A stretch of DNA of 64,000 nt from Planctomycetes bacterium syqfu (GTDB lineage: Bacteria > Planctomycetota > Phycisphaerae > Phycisphaerales > Phycisphaeraceae): contig CP087563.1 in NCBI GenBank assembly GCA_020974905.1, positions 2,108,001 to 2,172,000 of the forward strand, written 5' to 3'. This document shows, in pieces, positions 34,795 to 44,700 of this stretch. Every line of letters starts with the position of its first letter. Positions within the stretch are counted from its first letter, which is position 1. Both the position numbers and the translations under genes were made by a program. The notes beneath the pieces are model-generated. The model was not told where the DNA came from. It searched no databases and worked only from the letters and a program-made list of their open reading frames with translations.

Positions 34795-37362
34795 ATGTCC
34801 AACCAGTCCATTGGCTTGCGTCGTGATTTGATACTGATAATTCTTTGCCTTTTGATACTCATTACACCCAAAGCATCCGCACAGACATCTCAGTGGGTCG
34901 ATTTTGTAATTCCATGGGATGATGCCTTGTCGGGAGTTGCAACGGATGTATCAAAACTGAATAACAAAGACCTGCCACGACTGATTGTCAAAGATGGTCA
35001 GTTTGTCGAAATAGACAGCGGTAAACGGATTCGGTTCTGGGGGACGAATCTCTGTTTTGGCAGTAACTTCCCCAACCATGCCGATGCGGACGCCGTCGCA
35101 GCACACATGGCCAAGTACGGCATCAACATCGTGCGACTGCATCATTTTGATAGTGAATTTGCCATGCATAATGGCTCGTCCATCTGGGATCGCACACAAG
35201 AAAAGAAAGTCATTGATCCTGATCAACTCGACCGTCATCAATATCTCATTGCGGCTCTGGCCAAACACGGCATTTACGTGAACCTGAATCTGAAAGTCTC
35301 CAAGGAGATCAACAAGATCGACGGCGCTGCCTTGGACGCCAAGGATTCGGCACGTGGTTTTTCAACCTCATATCAGAAAGTCATTGATCGTTTTGATCCG
35401 TTCTTGATCGAGCATCAAAAATGGTTTGCCCGAAAGCTTCTCACCACGCCCAACCCCTACCGCGACAATCGCATCGCTGCCAAAGATCCGGCGGTGGCAT
35501 TGGTTGAAATCAATAACGAGAACGCAGCAGGTGGCTGGCCAGGAGAAGGTCCTGGTGCCAACCTCTATGGCTTGCCTGAGCCTTATGCCAAGACCATCAA
35601 GACATTGTGGACGCAATATCTCAAGGCCAAGTATCAAACACAGGACAACCTGATGGCACATTGGCGGACCTCTACAGCCACACCCGGAGATGATCTGCTT
35701 GCTGACATCAGTAACAAGTGGTGGCCTCACGCGCCGACTGGTGCTGCAACCATCACTGCCAACACCGCCCCGCCCTCAGGTACATCCATTTTCCACATCA
35801 CCAAGACCAGTGGTGTTGATTGGCATGCGCAGGCTTCCATCGCATCACCCCAACTCGTCACCGGGCAAACCTACACCGTCTCACTCACCGCCCATGCTTC
35901 GTCCCCACGCATGTTCCGCATCACGCTCAATCGCAACGGTCCCAATTATGACAATCAGGGCTTGGCAGGTAGCGTTGAACTGTCTACCAATCCCAAGCGT
36001 TATCACTTCTCCTTTCAAGCAGGCTCGGCACCAAGTAAAGCACTGGTGATGCAATTGGGTGTGGCAACAGGCGACATCACCGTCTCCGATGTGAAACTCC
36101 AAAGTGGTATTGTTGGTGCAGAGGCCTTTGCCATGACTCAATCGATTGATCAAGACGTGGTCGACATACCGCCCTCGGGTTCACTGCCAACGGTACAGCG
36201 TGATTGGCAATTGTTCGCTGCCAGCGTGGACACTGATTTTGCCAACCAGATGCGATCATTCCTGCGTGATGAACTGAGCGTCCAGGCCATGATCACCGAC
36301 ACGCAAATGGGTTGGGGTGGCAGCAGTTCGCTGGATCGTGAAAGAAACTCTGACTACACAGATGTTCATGCCTACTGGCAGCATCCAACCTTTGGTTCCA
36401 GCGGGTGGGATTCAAATAACTGGACCATCAAACAAAAGTCCATGACACTTGATGCCATCTGCAAAGGCAAAACCGACATTCTCGGTGATCTGGCCGGCCT
36501 GCGCATGGCAGGAAAACCCTACACGGTTTCAGAATACGACCATCCTTCCCCCAACTTTTATCAGGTCGAAGGCTATGGCATCATTGCAAGCTTTGCATCG
36601 CTACAGGACTGGGATGGTATCTTCACCTTTGCCTACGGCCCGTATGGTTCAAATACCATCACCGATCACATCCAGGCATTTTTTGATAACGCCGCCAATC
36701 CTGTGAAATGGGCATTCACGCCATCGGTTGCAATGATCTTCCGGAATCAACTCATTGATCCATTATCAAACGTCAACACACTGAACGTCCCCAATGACGT
36801 ACATGGCCAATACTGGCATGCCGCATCGCCATGGGATGTTGCCGGTGGCATGCCCAATGCATGGGGAAGCCGGATTCAAATCGCAACCGATTCACAAGAG
36901 ATCAAACTGACAACATCCCTGGCATCTTCATCAAGCAGAACCAGCATCACTGACAACCTCTATCATATCCATGCCCCCAAAGCCTGTATTGTGACCGGCA
37001 TACTGGGGGGCAAATCAATCACCGCCGGTCCAATTCAGTTGCACCTTGATACATTTGAAAAGAACTTTGCGGCATTGACACTGGTCCCGCTTGATGATCT
37101 GCCATTGGCTCAAAGCAGACACATGCTGCTGACGCTTGCTGGACAAGTGCAAAATCAAGACATGGGTTGGAATGAGCAGCAAAATTCCGTGGGTAATCGC
37201 TGGGGACATGGCCCGGTACAAATCCAACGCATCACCGGCGATCTCACCTGCCACAAGCAACTGACGATCTTTCCCTTGGCCGTCACCGGTACGCGTCAGC
37301 AGGCAAGCAAGCGACTCACGGGAAACACCCTCTGGTATGAATTGCTCTGCCACCCCCAATGA
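34795..37362 (+). CDS. Secreted clan GH-A glycosidase with inserted carbohydrate-binding module, tandem paralogue
   Basis: An 855-aa protein from ATG 34795 (MSNQSIGLRRDLILI) with AGGAA 8-9 bases upstream; the 34744 start is rejected. Signal peptide ends near residue 30 (TPKASAQ). Same order as the 31955 protein: FVIPWDDALSGVATDVSKL, FWGTNLCFGSNFP, INIVRLHHFDSEF, YVNLNLKVSK, VALVEINNENAAGG (E242). A CBM4/9-like insertion spans about 315-440 (GQTYTVSLTAHASSPRMFRI). YTDVHAYWQHPTFG and KPYTVSEYDHPSP (E580) follow. Identity to the upstream copy is moderate, so the duplication is old or the pair diverged in substrate. The catalytic glutamates are kept in both. It ends only 9 bp from the convergent beta-helix gene. 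Confidence 0.78.
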   Translation: MSNQSIGLRRDLILIILCLLILITPKASAQTSQWVDFVIPWDDALSGVATDVSKLNNKDLPRLIVKDGQFVEIDSGKRIRFWGTNLCFGSNFPNHADADAVAAHMAKYGINIVRLHHFDSEFAMHNGSSIWDRTQEKKVIDPDQLDRHQYLIAALAKHGIYVNLNLKVSKEINKIDGAALDAKDSARGFSTSYQKVIDRFDPFLIEHQKWFARKLLTTPNPYRDNRIAAKDPAVALVEINNENAAGGWPGEGPGANLYGLPEPYAKTIKTLWTQYLKAKYQTQDNLMAHWRTSTATPGDDLLADISNKWWPHAPTGAATITANTAPPSGTSIFHITKTSGVDWHAQASIASPQLVTGQTYTVSLTAHASSPRMFRITLNRNGPNYDNQGLAGSVELSTNPKRYHFSFQAGSAPSKALVMQLGVATGDITVSDVKLQSGIVGAEAFAMTQSIDQDVVDIPPSGSLPTVQRDWQLFAASVDTDFANQMRSFLRDELSVQAMITDTQMGWGGSSSLDRERNSDYTDVHAYWQHPTFGSSGWDSNNWTIKQKSMTLDAICKGKTDILGDLAGLRMAGKPYTVSEYDHPSPNFYQVEGYGIIASFASLQDWDGIFTFAYGPYGSNTITDHIQAFFDNAANPVKWAFTPSVAMIFRNQLIDPLSNVNTLNVPNDVHGQYWHAASPWDVAGGMPNAWGSRIQIATDSQEIKLTTSLASSSSRTSITDNLYHIHAPKACIVTGILGGKSITAGPIQLHLDTFEKNFAALTLVPLDDLPLAQSRHMLLTLAGQVQNQDMGWNEQQNSVGNRWGHGPVQIQRITGDLTCHKQLTIFPLAVTGTRQQASKRLTGNTLWYELLCHPQ

Positions 37363-37371
37363 TCATGTCAA

Positions 37372-39555
37372 TCACTGGGGACGTTGTGCAGGTTCAGGGA
37401 ATGCTGGCCAAAGCTCGGGTTTGCTGCTTAAGCAATGCGTCTCCACCGCCCCCATGTCTGGTGCTTTGCCCTGGAAATCATCATTGAAATTCGCGATCCG
37501 TTGTCCTGCGTCATAGCCCGGTGTTCCAGGGACCAGCCAGAGACGACCATCCGGTGATCGCTCGTAAATCGGCATCGCAGCGATGCCATTTTGCTGAGCA
37601 TCTTCGCGCACCATCAAGCGACCGGTGTAGAGATCAAAGTCATAATCATTGGTCAATGACAAGGGGAAATCGCGAATCGCCCAATCCTTATCCCGTCTCA
37701 TCTGCAGAATGTTATTGCGACTGGTGATATTAAACGCGGTCTTGTTCTTGGCAGTAAAGATAATACCCGACTGAGCTCCACTGGAAGCAAACGCCTTGGT
37801 CTGAGGGAACGGTGCAGGCTGCAAGGCGGTGTTGTGGAAAAGATACATCTTGCCAGCCGTCCAAAGCGTGTTGGGATTGCCCAGTTTAAACAGGTAATGC
37901 CCCGTCAGATCATTGTTTTTCGTTCCTTCATGCTTTCGTGATTGTGCATAAACATTGCGGAAAAAGTAAATGGGGCCAAGTGACGGCGATGCTGCACCAA
38001 TAGCACCATAGGTCATGTCGATATAGTTATCCCAGACACGAACATTCATGTTCGCACCTTCGATCTCCAGGCCGTCATCCCAGCAATGTGAGACATAGTT
38101 GCCATAGATGTCACTGTCTCGATTGGGGAATCCGCCAAAGCTGAAGTTGAGCACCTCACCCATGGCATCATTGAACATATGATGCAGGTCCGAGTGAATG
38201 CGGTTGTAACGAATGACATAACGCCCCTGCCCATATCGGAAGGTAATGCCCTGGGGACCTGCCGGGTGTTTGCTGCTGCCAACACGTTTTTGATTCCAAC
38301 TATTGGAGTCACTTTGCGGGTGATGCAGATTGCAGTTCTGAATCACGACATGCTCGAGCTTCCGGTACTTGGAGTAGATCGCAGAATTCAAGTCCGAACC
38401 GTAACCGTCGGCCTTGCGTGTGCGCCCCCAACCACTGATATCACAATCATCAATCACGATGTGATGCACATCGCGAAGCTCAATGCCATGAGTGATGGCG
38501 TTTTTGAGTGTAAACCCCTTGATGATGACATAAGGTGCATTGACTTGTATGTTGACTTCATGTTTGCGTTGAGCATCATGTAAACCGGTTTGCCCCAGGG
38601 CAGGTTCGTAGAGAACGTAACCGGTCTGTGCACTTCCTCCTTCGTTGATGACCAACGTCTCATTGCTGTCTTTGACTGTGATACGTTTGGCAATGAGGAA
38701 ATTTTCATCCCATGTGGTTGCGGTGAAGTTCTGCGTGTGCCCAGTTGCTGGTACTGTCAATTGGATATCGTACGTGGTCGCTGGCTTGAGATAGACCAGG
38801 CTGCCACGGTACTCACCGCTGTGCTTTTTGGCAGGTTCGGGATGGTCATTGGTATCAAACCAGAGATCAAGACCGTCTTGCCAATCACTTGATCCCTGGG
38901 CTTTGAATTTAACTTGACAGACCCGATCCGCAGCAGCGTCTTTGGGTTTCCAATATAGCCCCATACTATGAAATGTCGGGACAGCACGGGGTTGGCCAGT
39001 GATTTGCGTTTGAGGCGCAGGTCCAACCTCGTTCATGGAGATATTGGCAAAACTGGCTGTGTGTCCCAGATGTCTCTGGCTTTGATCCCACCGCAGCATC
39101 ACCATGATGTGGTCACTGTCGCCACTGGAAAAGGTTTCCTGTACTTGTTTCCATTGCGGGCCATCACTGTAACCGATGTTAAAACGCTGGATCTCTTTTT
39201 CGTCTTTGTAATGTTTGATCTGAATGAATGCCGTTTCAGGGACATCACTTTTAAGCCATGATTTGACGCAATACAACGTGTAAGGTTTCACTACAACGGT
39301 TTGTGTTATCTCACCAAAGAGTCTGAGTTCCTGATCGCCAACTGCAACGTTCACGTACTGCATTACATGATCCGTGGCATCTTGATCGGTGATATGCCAG
39401 ATTGTTTTCTCATCAATCTGCCACTTCTGCCTGAACGCTGACTCGTCAGTCAACGAGCCTGCCTGCAGCATCTCCATGGCCATCAAGGATGGGTTGATGA
39501 GATGACTTAAAACTGAAAAACAAAGTATCGCGAGTAAAAAATTGCGTTTGCGCAA
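37372..39555 (-). CDS. Secreted right-handed beta-helix protein, probable polysaccharide lyase-like
   Basis: A 727-aa protein, apparently starting at TTG 39555 (MRKRNFLLAILCF) with AGGAG 7-8 bases upstream. Signal peptide ends near residue 26 (SLMAME). Residues ~30-175 are CBM-like (VVVKPYTLYCVKSWLKSD, ASFANISMNEVG). Residues ~195-280 are FnIII-like (YWKPKDAAADRVCQVKFKAQ, LKPATTYDIQLTVPATG). The rest is parallel beta-helix: APYVIIKGFTLKNA, HHIVIDDCDISGWG, HVVIQNCNLHHP, DSDIYGNYVSHCWDDGLEIE and MNVRVWDNYIDMTYGA. The short stem CWDDGLEIEG recurs as CPDDGIEMD in the 55605 protein. Beta-helix lyases act on uronic acid polymers, but no catalytic residue can be assigned. It is the last gene of a LacI-prepilin-enzyme operon. 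Confidence 0.72.
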   Translation of the reverse strand: MRKRNFLLAILCFSVLSHLINPSLMAMEMLQAGSLTDESAFRQKWQIDEKTIWHITDQDATDHVMQYVNVAVGDQELRLFGEITQTVVVKPYTLYCVKSWLKSDVPETAFIQIKHYKDEKEIQRFNIGYSDGPQWKQVQETFSSGDSDHIMVMLRWDQSQRHLGHTASFANISMNEVGPAPQTQITGQPRAVPTFHSMGLYWKPKDAAADRVCQVKFKAQGSSDWQDGLDLWFDTNDHPEPAKKHSGEYRGSLVYLKPATTYDIQLTVPATGHTQNFTATTWDENFLIAKRITVKDSNETLVINEGGSAQTGYVLYEPALGQTGLHDAQRKHEVNIQVNAPYVIIKGFTLKNAITHGIELRDVHHIVIDDCDISGWGRTRKADGYGSDLNSAIYSKYRKLEHVVIQNCNLHHPQSDSNSWNQKRVGSSKHPAGPQGITFRYGQGRYVIRYNRIHSDLHHMFNDAMGEVLNFSFGGFPNRDSDIYGNYVSHCWDDGLEIEGANMNVRVWDNYIDMTYGAIGAASPSLGPIYFFRNVYAQSRKHEGTKNNDLTGHYLFKLGNPNTLWTAGKMYLFHNTALQPAPFPQTKAFASSGAQSGIIFTAKNKTAFNITSRNNILQMRRDKDWAIRDFPLSLTNDYDFDLYTGRLMVREDAQQNGIAAMPIYERSPDGRLWLVPGTPGYDAGQRIANFNDDFQGKAPDMGAVETHCLSSKPELWPAFPEPAQRPQ

Positions 39556-39645
39556 GGCCAGACTCCTGATGCCAAGGTGTTTAAAAATTCGAATGAATGC
39601 TGAATCGGCAGCAACCGAATATTCCAGGACACGTTGTGCCTATGA

Positions 39646-40371
39646 TTACTCCTGTGGTAATACCCACATCAGCTTGCTGGGATCAACAGGCACAATCGAC
39701 CAATCCACATTTTCACGTGGTTCTCGCGAAACATGTCCATCGTAATAGGTGACATTCGTTGCCCCGTCATGTCGATAGGAGATGACTTGATTGCCACCAT
39801 TGGTCATTGTTTCATGCGTAAACATGTCCGATTTATTGCGTGCCAACCGGTCATGCAAACCGTCTGCAAACATCATCTTCTTGCCGGGTTTAATGATTCT
39901 GGAAGTCGGGATGCCCGTATTTTGAAGTTTGGAACTCAAACCAGAAAGGTTGTAACCATAGCTGTCTGGCATGGAGCCTTCCTTGTTGCTTGTGAAATAG
40001 GCTTCCTGTTGAGCGCGACTGCTTGGGCACAGAAAGATACGGTTCCAATCCCACTTACCTGCAGCAGATCGCTTGGGTCTGCCAAAGTTATCTCTGAAAG
40101 CGTCATTGGCATACCAATTCTTTCTGCCGGTATCCGTTCGCACCGGCAAGTAACGTCCCTTGTTGATCGACGTATAGACTTCGTTAGAAATACCATACTG
40201 CTTTAACAGTGACATGCACTTGGCTGCATGAGCGGCTTGCCTGGCTTTACCCAGAGCCGGCAGGAGTATGGATATCAACAATGAAATGATGGAGATCACC
40301 ACCAGCAATTCGATCAACGTAAATCCACGACTTTGTGAAAAGGACTTTTTTTTGTCATGTGCAAAATTCAT
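39646..40371 (-). CDS. Prepilin-like protein, module partner of the 37372 beta-helix protein
   Basis: A 241-aa protein from ATG 40371 (MNFAHDKKKSFSQSRGF) with TTGGAG upstream. Its leader before the FTLIELLVV signal is longer than in its relatives (about 17 residues). Helix ending LLPALGKARQAA, then AAKCMSLLKQYGISNEVYTS. The C-terminus has RHDGATNVTYYDGHVSRE, an exact H-x9-DG motif. It starts 28 bp after the LacI stop and ends 90 bp before the enzyme start, matching the order at 4664-10413. Confidence 0.85.
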   Translation of the reverse strand: MNFAHDKKKSFSQSRGFTLIELLVVISIISLLISILLPALGKARQAAHAAKCMSLLKQYGISNEVYTSINKGRYLPVRTDTGRKNWYANDAFRDNFGRPKRSAAGKWDWNRIFLCPSSRAQQEAYFTSNKEGSMPDSYGYNLSGLSSKLQNTGIPTSRIIKPGKKMMFADGLHDRLARNKSDMFTHETMTNGGNQVISYRHDGATNVTYYDGHVSREPRENVDWSIVPVDPSKLMWVLPQE

Positions 40372-40399
40372 AACGACTCCAATCGGAAATGAAGCACTC

Positions 40400-41422
40400 T
40401 CAACCTGCCGAAGCACGCAAGAGAAATGCCATGTGAACGGTCTGTGTTCGTGATTTGATGTCTGTTTCAGCCAGACGACTGTTAAGCATCTGCATCACCA
40501 CATCTGATACTTCGTGGCGTTTACGGTCACCACTGGCCAAAGCCGGTTGCCAGATACGCCCCGCTTCGATGTCATTGAATCCGACGATAGCAACCTGGTC
40601 AGGAACCTTCACCCCACGCTGCTGTAATTCGCGCATGATGTATAACGCACCAATATCATTGAATGTGAAAATCGCATCGACGCCATGCAAATCATCCGGA
40701 TAAGCTTTGTTGAACGCAGCAAGATGCTGAGTGCCCATCTGCTCAGGGTCCGTCACTTTGCCATGATCCAAAAGCATGTTTTCATGCGTCATGCCGTGCC
40801 GCTGACATTCTTCAATGAAGACCTGGCATTTATGCGGGTTGTATTTCTTGTCCACGTCAATGACGAAGATCGGTTTGCGACGTCCCTTTTGCGCCCAGTA
40901 CTTCATGACCTGCCGGATGGCATCAAGGCGATCAAGCACCACCAGGTCACCGGGGAAATCCTGTAGGGGAACCGGGCTGATGGCCACCACCACCGGCATG
41001 GACTTTAACCGCTGAGCCACCTCCGGATGCTCAAGCTGGTCGGCAATCCCACTGATCACCAGGGCATCCACCCGACGTGCCTTCATCTCGTCAATCTGCT
41101 TGCACAACGATTGGATATCCGATGGTAACTGACTCTGATAAACCTGATAGCCCTTGTCCTGCACCGCTTTGAGGATGGACAAAGCGATTGCCGTATCTCC
41201 CGACCAGATGTCAGCAAAATGCCAGATCATGCCAATGGAATTGGTCTTGGCCCCCCGCAGCCCCGCCGCCAGTCGATTGGGTTGATACCCCATCTCTCTA
41301 GCCGTCTGAAGCACTTTCCGGCGCATTTCATCGCTTATTCGTCCTGATGAACCAAATGCAACGGATATCGTCCGTTGATTGACACCAAGTGCTTTTGCAA
41401 TATGTTCTTGCGTAACGGTCAC
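40400..41422 (-). CDS. LacI-family repressor, first gene of the 37372-41422 operon
   Basis: A 340-aa protein, start GTG 41422 (MTVTQEHIAKALGVNQRTIS). The HTH at 3-24 is followed by VAFGSSGRISDEMRRKVLQTA and the hinge GYQPNRLAAGLRGAKTNSIGMI. Effector domain: MKARRVDALVISGIAD, MPVVVAISPVP, GVDAIFTFNDIGALYIMRELQQRG, VAIVGFNDIEAGRIWQPAL. The recognition helix (NQRTISVAF) departs from the usual T-VSR form seen in the other three LacI proteins here, in line with its different operator. A perfect 18-bp palindrome lies just behind its promoter. Confidence 0.9.
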   Translation of the reverse strand: MTVTQEHIAKALGVNQRTISVAFGSSGRISDEMRRKVLQTAREMGYQPNRLAAGLRGAKTNSIGMIWHFADIWSGDTAIALSILKAVQDKGYQVYQSQLPSDIQSLCKQIDEMKARRVDALVISGIADQLEHPEVAQRLKSMPVVVAISPVPLQDFPGDLVVLDRLDAIRQVMKYWAQKGRRKPIFVIDVDKKYNPHKCQVFIEECQRHGMTHENMLLDHGKVTDPEQMGTQHLAAFNKAYPDDLHGVDAIFTFNDIGALYIMRELQQRGVKVPDQVAIVGFNDIEAGRIWQPALASGDRKRHEVSDVVMQMLNSRLAETDIKSRTQTVHMAFLLRASAG

Positions 41423-41450
41423 AATCCAATATCCTGACGAAACAAACGCT

Positions 41451-41500
41451 TGAATCTACGTAGATTCATATGATCATATCCACCTATCAACAAAAGGCAA
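41451..41500 (-). promoter_or_regulatory. Promoter and perfect 18-bp operator of the 40400 LacI operon
   Basis: On the minus strand: TTGCCT (41495-41500), spacer 16, TATGAT (41473-41478). TGAATCTACGTAGATTCA (41451-41468) is a perfect palindrome a few bases behind the -10. A second, overlapping palindrome ATATGATCATAT lies at 41468-41479. Autorepression of the LacI-prepilin-enzyme operon is the simplest reading. Confidence 0.75.
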
Positions 41501-41761
41501 CGACTGGTTATGAAAATTTCTGAGATCTATACGCAGCACATGCCGGGATTCTCAGAAGAATGGTGAGCATCAAGACATAACAGACGGAAATAATAATTCA
41601 GGACAGGATGCACATTTGCGTTCCGTGTCATGCAATAACCATGCGTCAAAGCCATTGCTGTGACATGTGCCGCTTAGCACCATCAATGGACCATGTGATA
41701 CCTGCACCGTGTTGACAGTCGGCATTCAGCCCCCGTCTGAATCAACGGATCAGATCAAGAT
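41501..41761. other. Gap without a recognised gene
   Basis: No coding frame or clear terminator seen. The stretch 41700-41725 (CCTGCACCGTGTTGACAGTC) resembles the inner arm of repeat family B (CCTGCACCGCATTGACAT), so this may be a decayed copy, but the outer arms are not recognisable. Confidence 0.3.
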
Positions 41762-44700
41762 TTACCGGGCAGCTTCCAACTCGTAGCGGTTCCAGAGGTC
41801 GGGATTGACGTAGTTGTTGAATGTGCCATGCACAGCCATCGCAGACTTGCGCAGCCACTTGGGATTGGTGTCGTCGGTGTCATCGACCAGGAAGTCCATC
41901 ATGAATTGACTGCTAGGCAGGAGTTTGAAATCAAGCCATGGCTTGGGGATCAGCTTGCCTTCGATGACATAACCGTCGGCTGTCTTGCGACTGACCGTCT
42001 GCAAGTCCGCGGAGACCTGTTCTTTGTCCTTGCGTGCAAACCAGAACTTGCATGGCTTGGCTTGCTCGGTGTCGTTGGGCGTGATGACAGCCTGGTCTGC
42101 GCCGACACTGATGGTCGTGCCGCGTTCACCAAACTTGCGCCCGTCAAAGAACAACTCAAGACAGTCATAGCGGAATGCGTGAGCACCTTCAGGCGCGGGG
42201 ATGACTTTATCGTCCGTGACTTTAAGCAGGAAATACAAACCATCTTCACGCCAGGCAAGTTTGAGATCCAGAGACAAATCTTCCTTGCTCATCCATTGGG
42301 GCAACCAGACTTCCGCGAAGTTGGGCTTGCCATGCACGACACTGTCGACATCATCACACACCACGCCCTTGATGTCCGACCATTCGTCATCGTTGCCATC
42401 CAGCGTGATCGATGTTGTTGCTTCGGGAATCACCTGGATGACGCCGTTGGACTTGAAGATCGACTGTGCTGCAGCGATGACCTTGCCTTGTTCGTTCTGT
42501 AAATCCACGCTCAAAAGGTACGGACGACGCTTGAGGAAATCAGCTTTGAGTGTGACATCCAACACCTCGGTGGCACCGGGAGCCAGCGAGACCGTTGACT
42601 GGGACAAGCTGATATCCGTGCCACGAATCGGCTTGGCAACGAGCATACCTTTTAATGGTTTATCAAACGGATTCGTGACGGTGACTTTACCCGCAAGAAT
42701 ACGATTCTCCGGCAACACCTCAGGAGCCTGCACCAACAGCGGCACGACTTCCTTCATCTCCGATGGGACATCGAAAATGTACACCGGCTTTAACCCAATC
42801 GGCAACGTGATCAGGCCTGTATGGTTGGCGGTGATCTGGCTGAAATTGCCCAACATATCCATGGTCTTGTAAGTCTTGTTCGGCTGAACCTGAAAATTAA
42901 CCGTGCTTTCATTGAGACTGAAAAGTGCTGCAGTCGTCTTGTTATCCGTGTCCTTGACCATGATGCACATATTCTGGGCAATCGACATCGGCAGACGCGT
43001 GATTTGCTTTTGCTTGTTGAGAACCTGTCCTGCCAACGCAGTGATCGCAAGCCCTTTGTAACTTGGCTGCCCTTCATTGTTGGGCGTCGTGTGAATGGTG
43101 TAAAGCTTGTAGCCCTGGAGCAAATCCATGAGTATGCCATGACATTGCAAGGCAGCGCCTTCGTCTTCCGGGTAACGCGGGACAAAGAACGGGAAGAACT
43201 GCAAGCCATAGGACTCGGAGGATTTGAATCGGGCAGCAAAGCCATCGCTGCGCGTCATAGGCCGACCGTTAATGCGAGGCAGTTGGCCCACGGTGCATTC
43301 GGTATTCCACATGACCAGATTCTTATCAGGATATTGCTCGATCACCTTCTTGAGTCGGGCCGTGTTGCTCTCCCAGAGATACGCCCCAATCGGATTGGCC
43401 GTGTAGGGATGATAGGAAACACCATCGACATAATTAATCCCGCCTTTCTTGAGAATGTCCGCAATCATCGGGATTGAAGGCGGTGCAGCACCCGGGGGAA
43501 CAATGAGTAATTCAGGCTTCTCACGCTCGACAGCTTTGTAGACTTCCATGAGCATGGCCACATACCCCTTGATGTCCTTGGCATGCGGCTCACTGGTGAC
43601 TTCAAGACCAAAGATATTCAGTGACTTGAAAAGCTTGATCGCTTCGGAGAAAAGTTTCTCGTTGTGTTGGCGTGTTTTCTCAGAGTTGTCATGCTTGCAG
43701 TAAAACCAGACAAACGCACGAAAATTGGGGACGCGATTGGCATAGGTGTTGTATTTCTCCATGAACTTATCCATGGCCGCAGTATCCGATTCACCGGGTT
43801 CAACATCCCGCGATGGCACGTAATTCATACGTCGCGTCGGGACATCAAAGTAAAACCGATCTTCCCAATCCGCCCAGAATGCAAGGGGATTATGCTCGGT
43901 GAGTTCCTGGGGTGCAGGTGAAACAATGCCGATGCCCTGCTTGCTTGAAAGACGCTTGAGAACTTCACCATCCGTGTTACGAATGATCACATCCAGATAA
44001 TAAAGACCACATTGGTCCAAGGTGAAAGTCTGCTGAACCTGTTTACCAGCAGCCAATGTTTGCTTGATGGATTGCAGGGGTTTTCCTTCCAGCGTTTCCA
44101 ATGCAAACTCGGCGATGAGGTCACCGGTGATGGTTGACGTTTGAGGCATGTGGATCGTGGTGGTGAATGGCGTGTTGACGCGGAAGTAACCATCGGTTTT
44201 GTTGGGCAAGTCAATGACGATGGCATCCAGTGTCTGCTGACGCTGCTTCTGCTGGTGATACAACGCAAGCTGCTGCGATGTTGTCATCTCCGGTTTACCG
44301 GCCTGGTACTGCTTGACGATCGTTTGCGATTCCAGAGCCTGGTTAAAAACCGCGAACTCGCCGATGTCATAGCGGGCGATGGTTGCGCCATCGCTCTTGG
44401 CTGGGTTGTGAGCAAGCATCAAAAACTCACCGAAACGCGAAGGTGAATTGGCTTCGTAAAACGGTCCGATCATCGGCATGTTTTCATATGTCGTCGGGAT
44501 GACCGGGCCGGTGGATGGCTTTTCTTCAACCATCTTCCCATCGAGATACAGACGAACCATCTTGTCATCAAAGGTGACCGCGAAGTGATGCCAAACACCA
44601 GCAATGCAGGGCTTGGCGGTCAGTTGAACGCGCGAAACACCTTCGGGCGCTGCGAGTCTGAATTCCAGTCGGCCATCGGGGTTCCATTTGGCCTTGGCAT

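Noticed and set aside
41655-41740. Possible fourth copy of repeat family B
   Set aside because: Only the inner CCTGCACCG..TTGACA part matches; no terminal arms. Kept only as a note on the gap.
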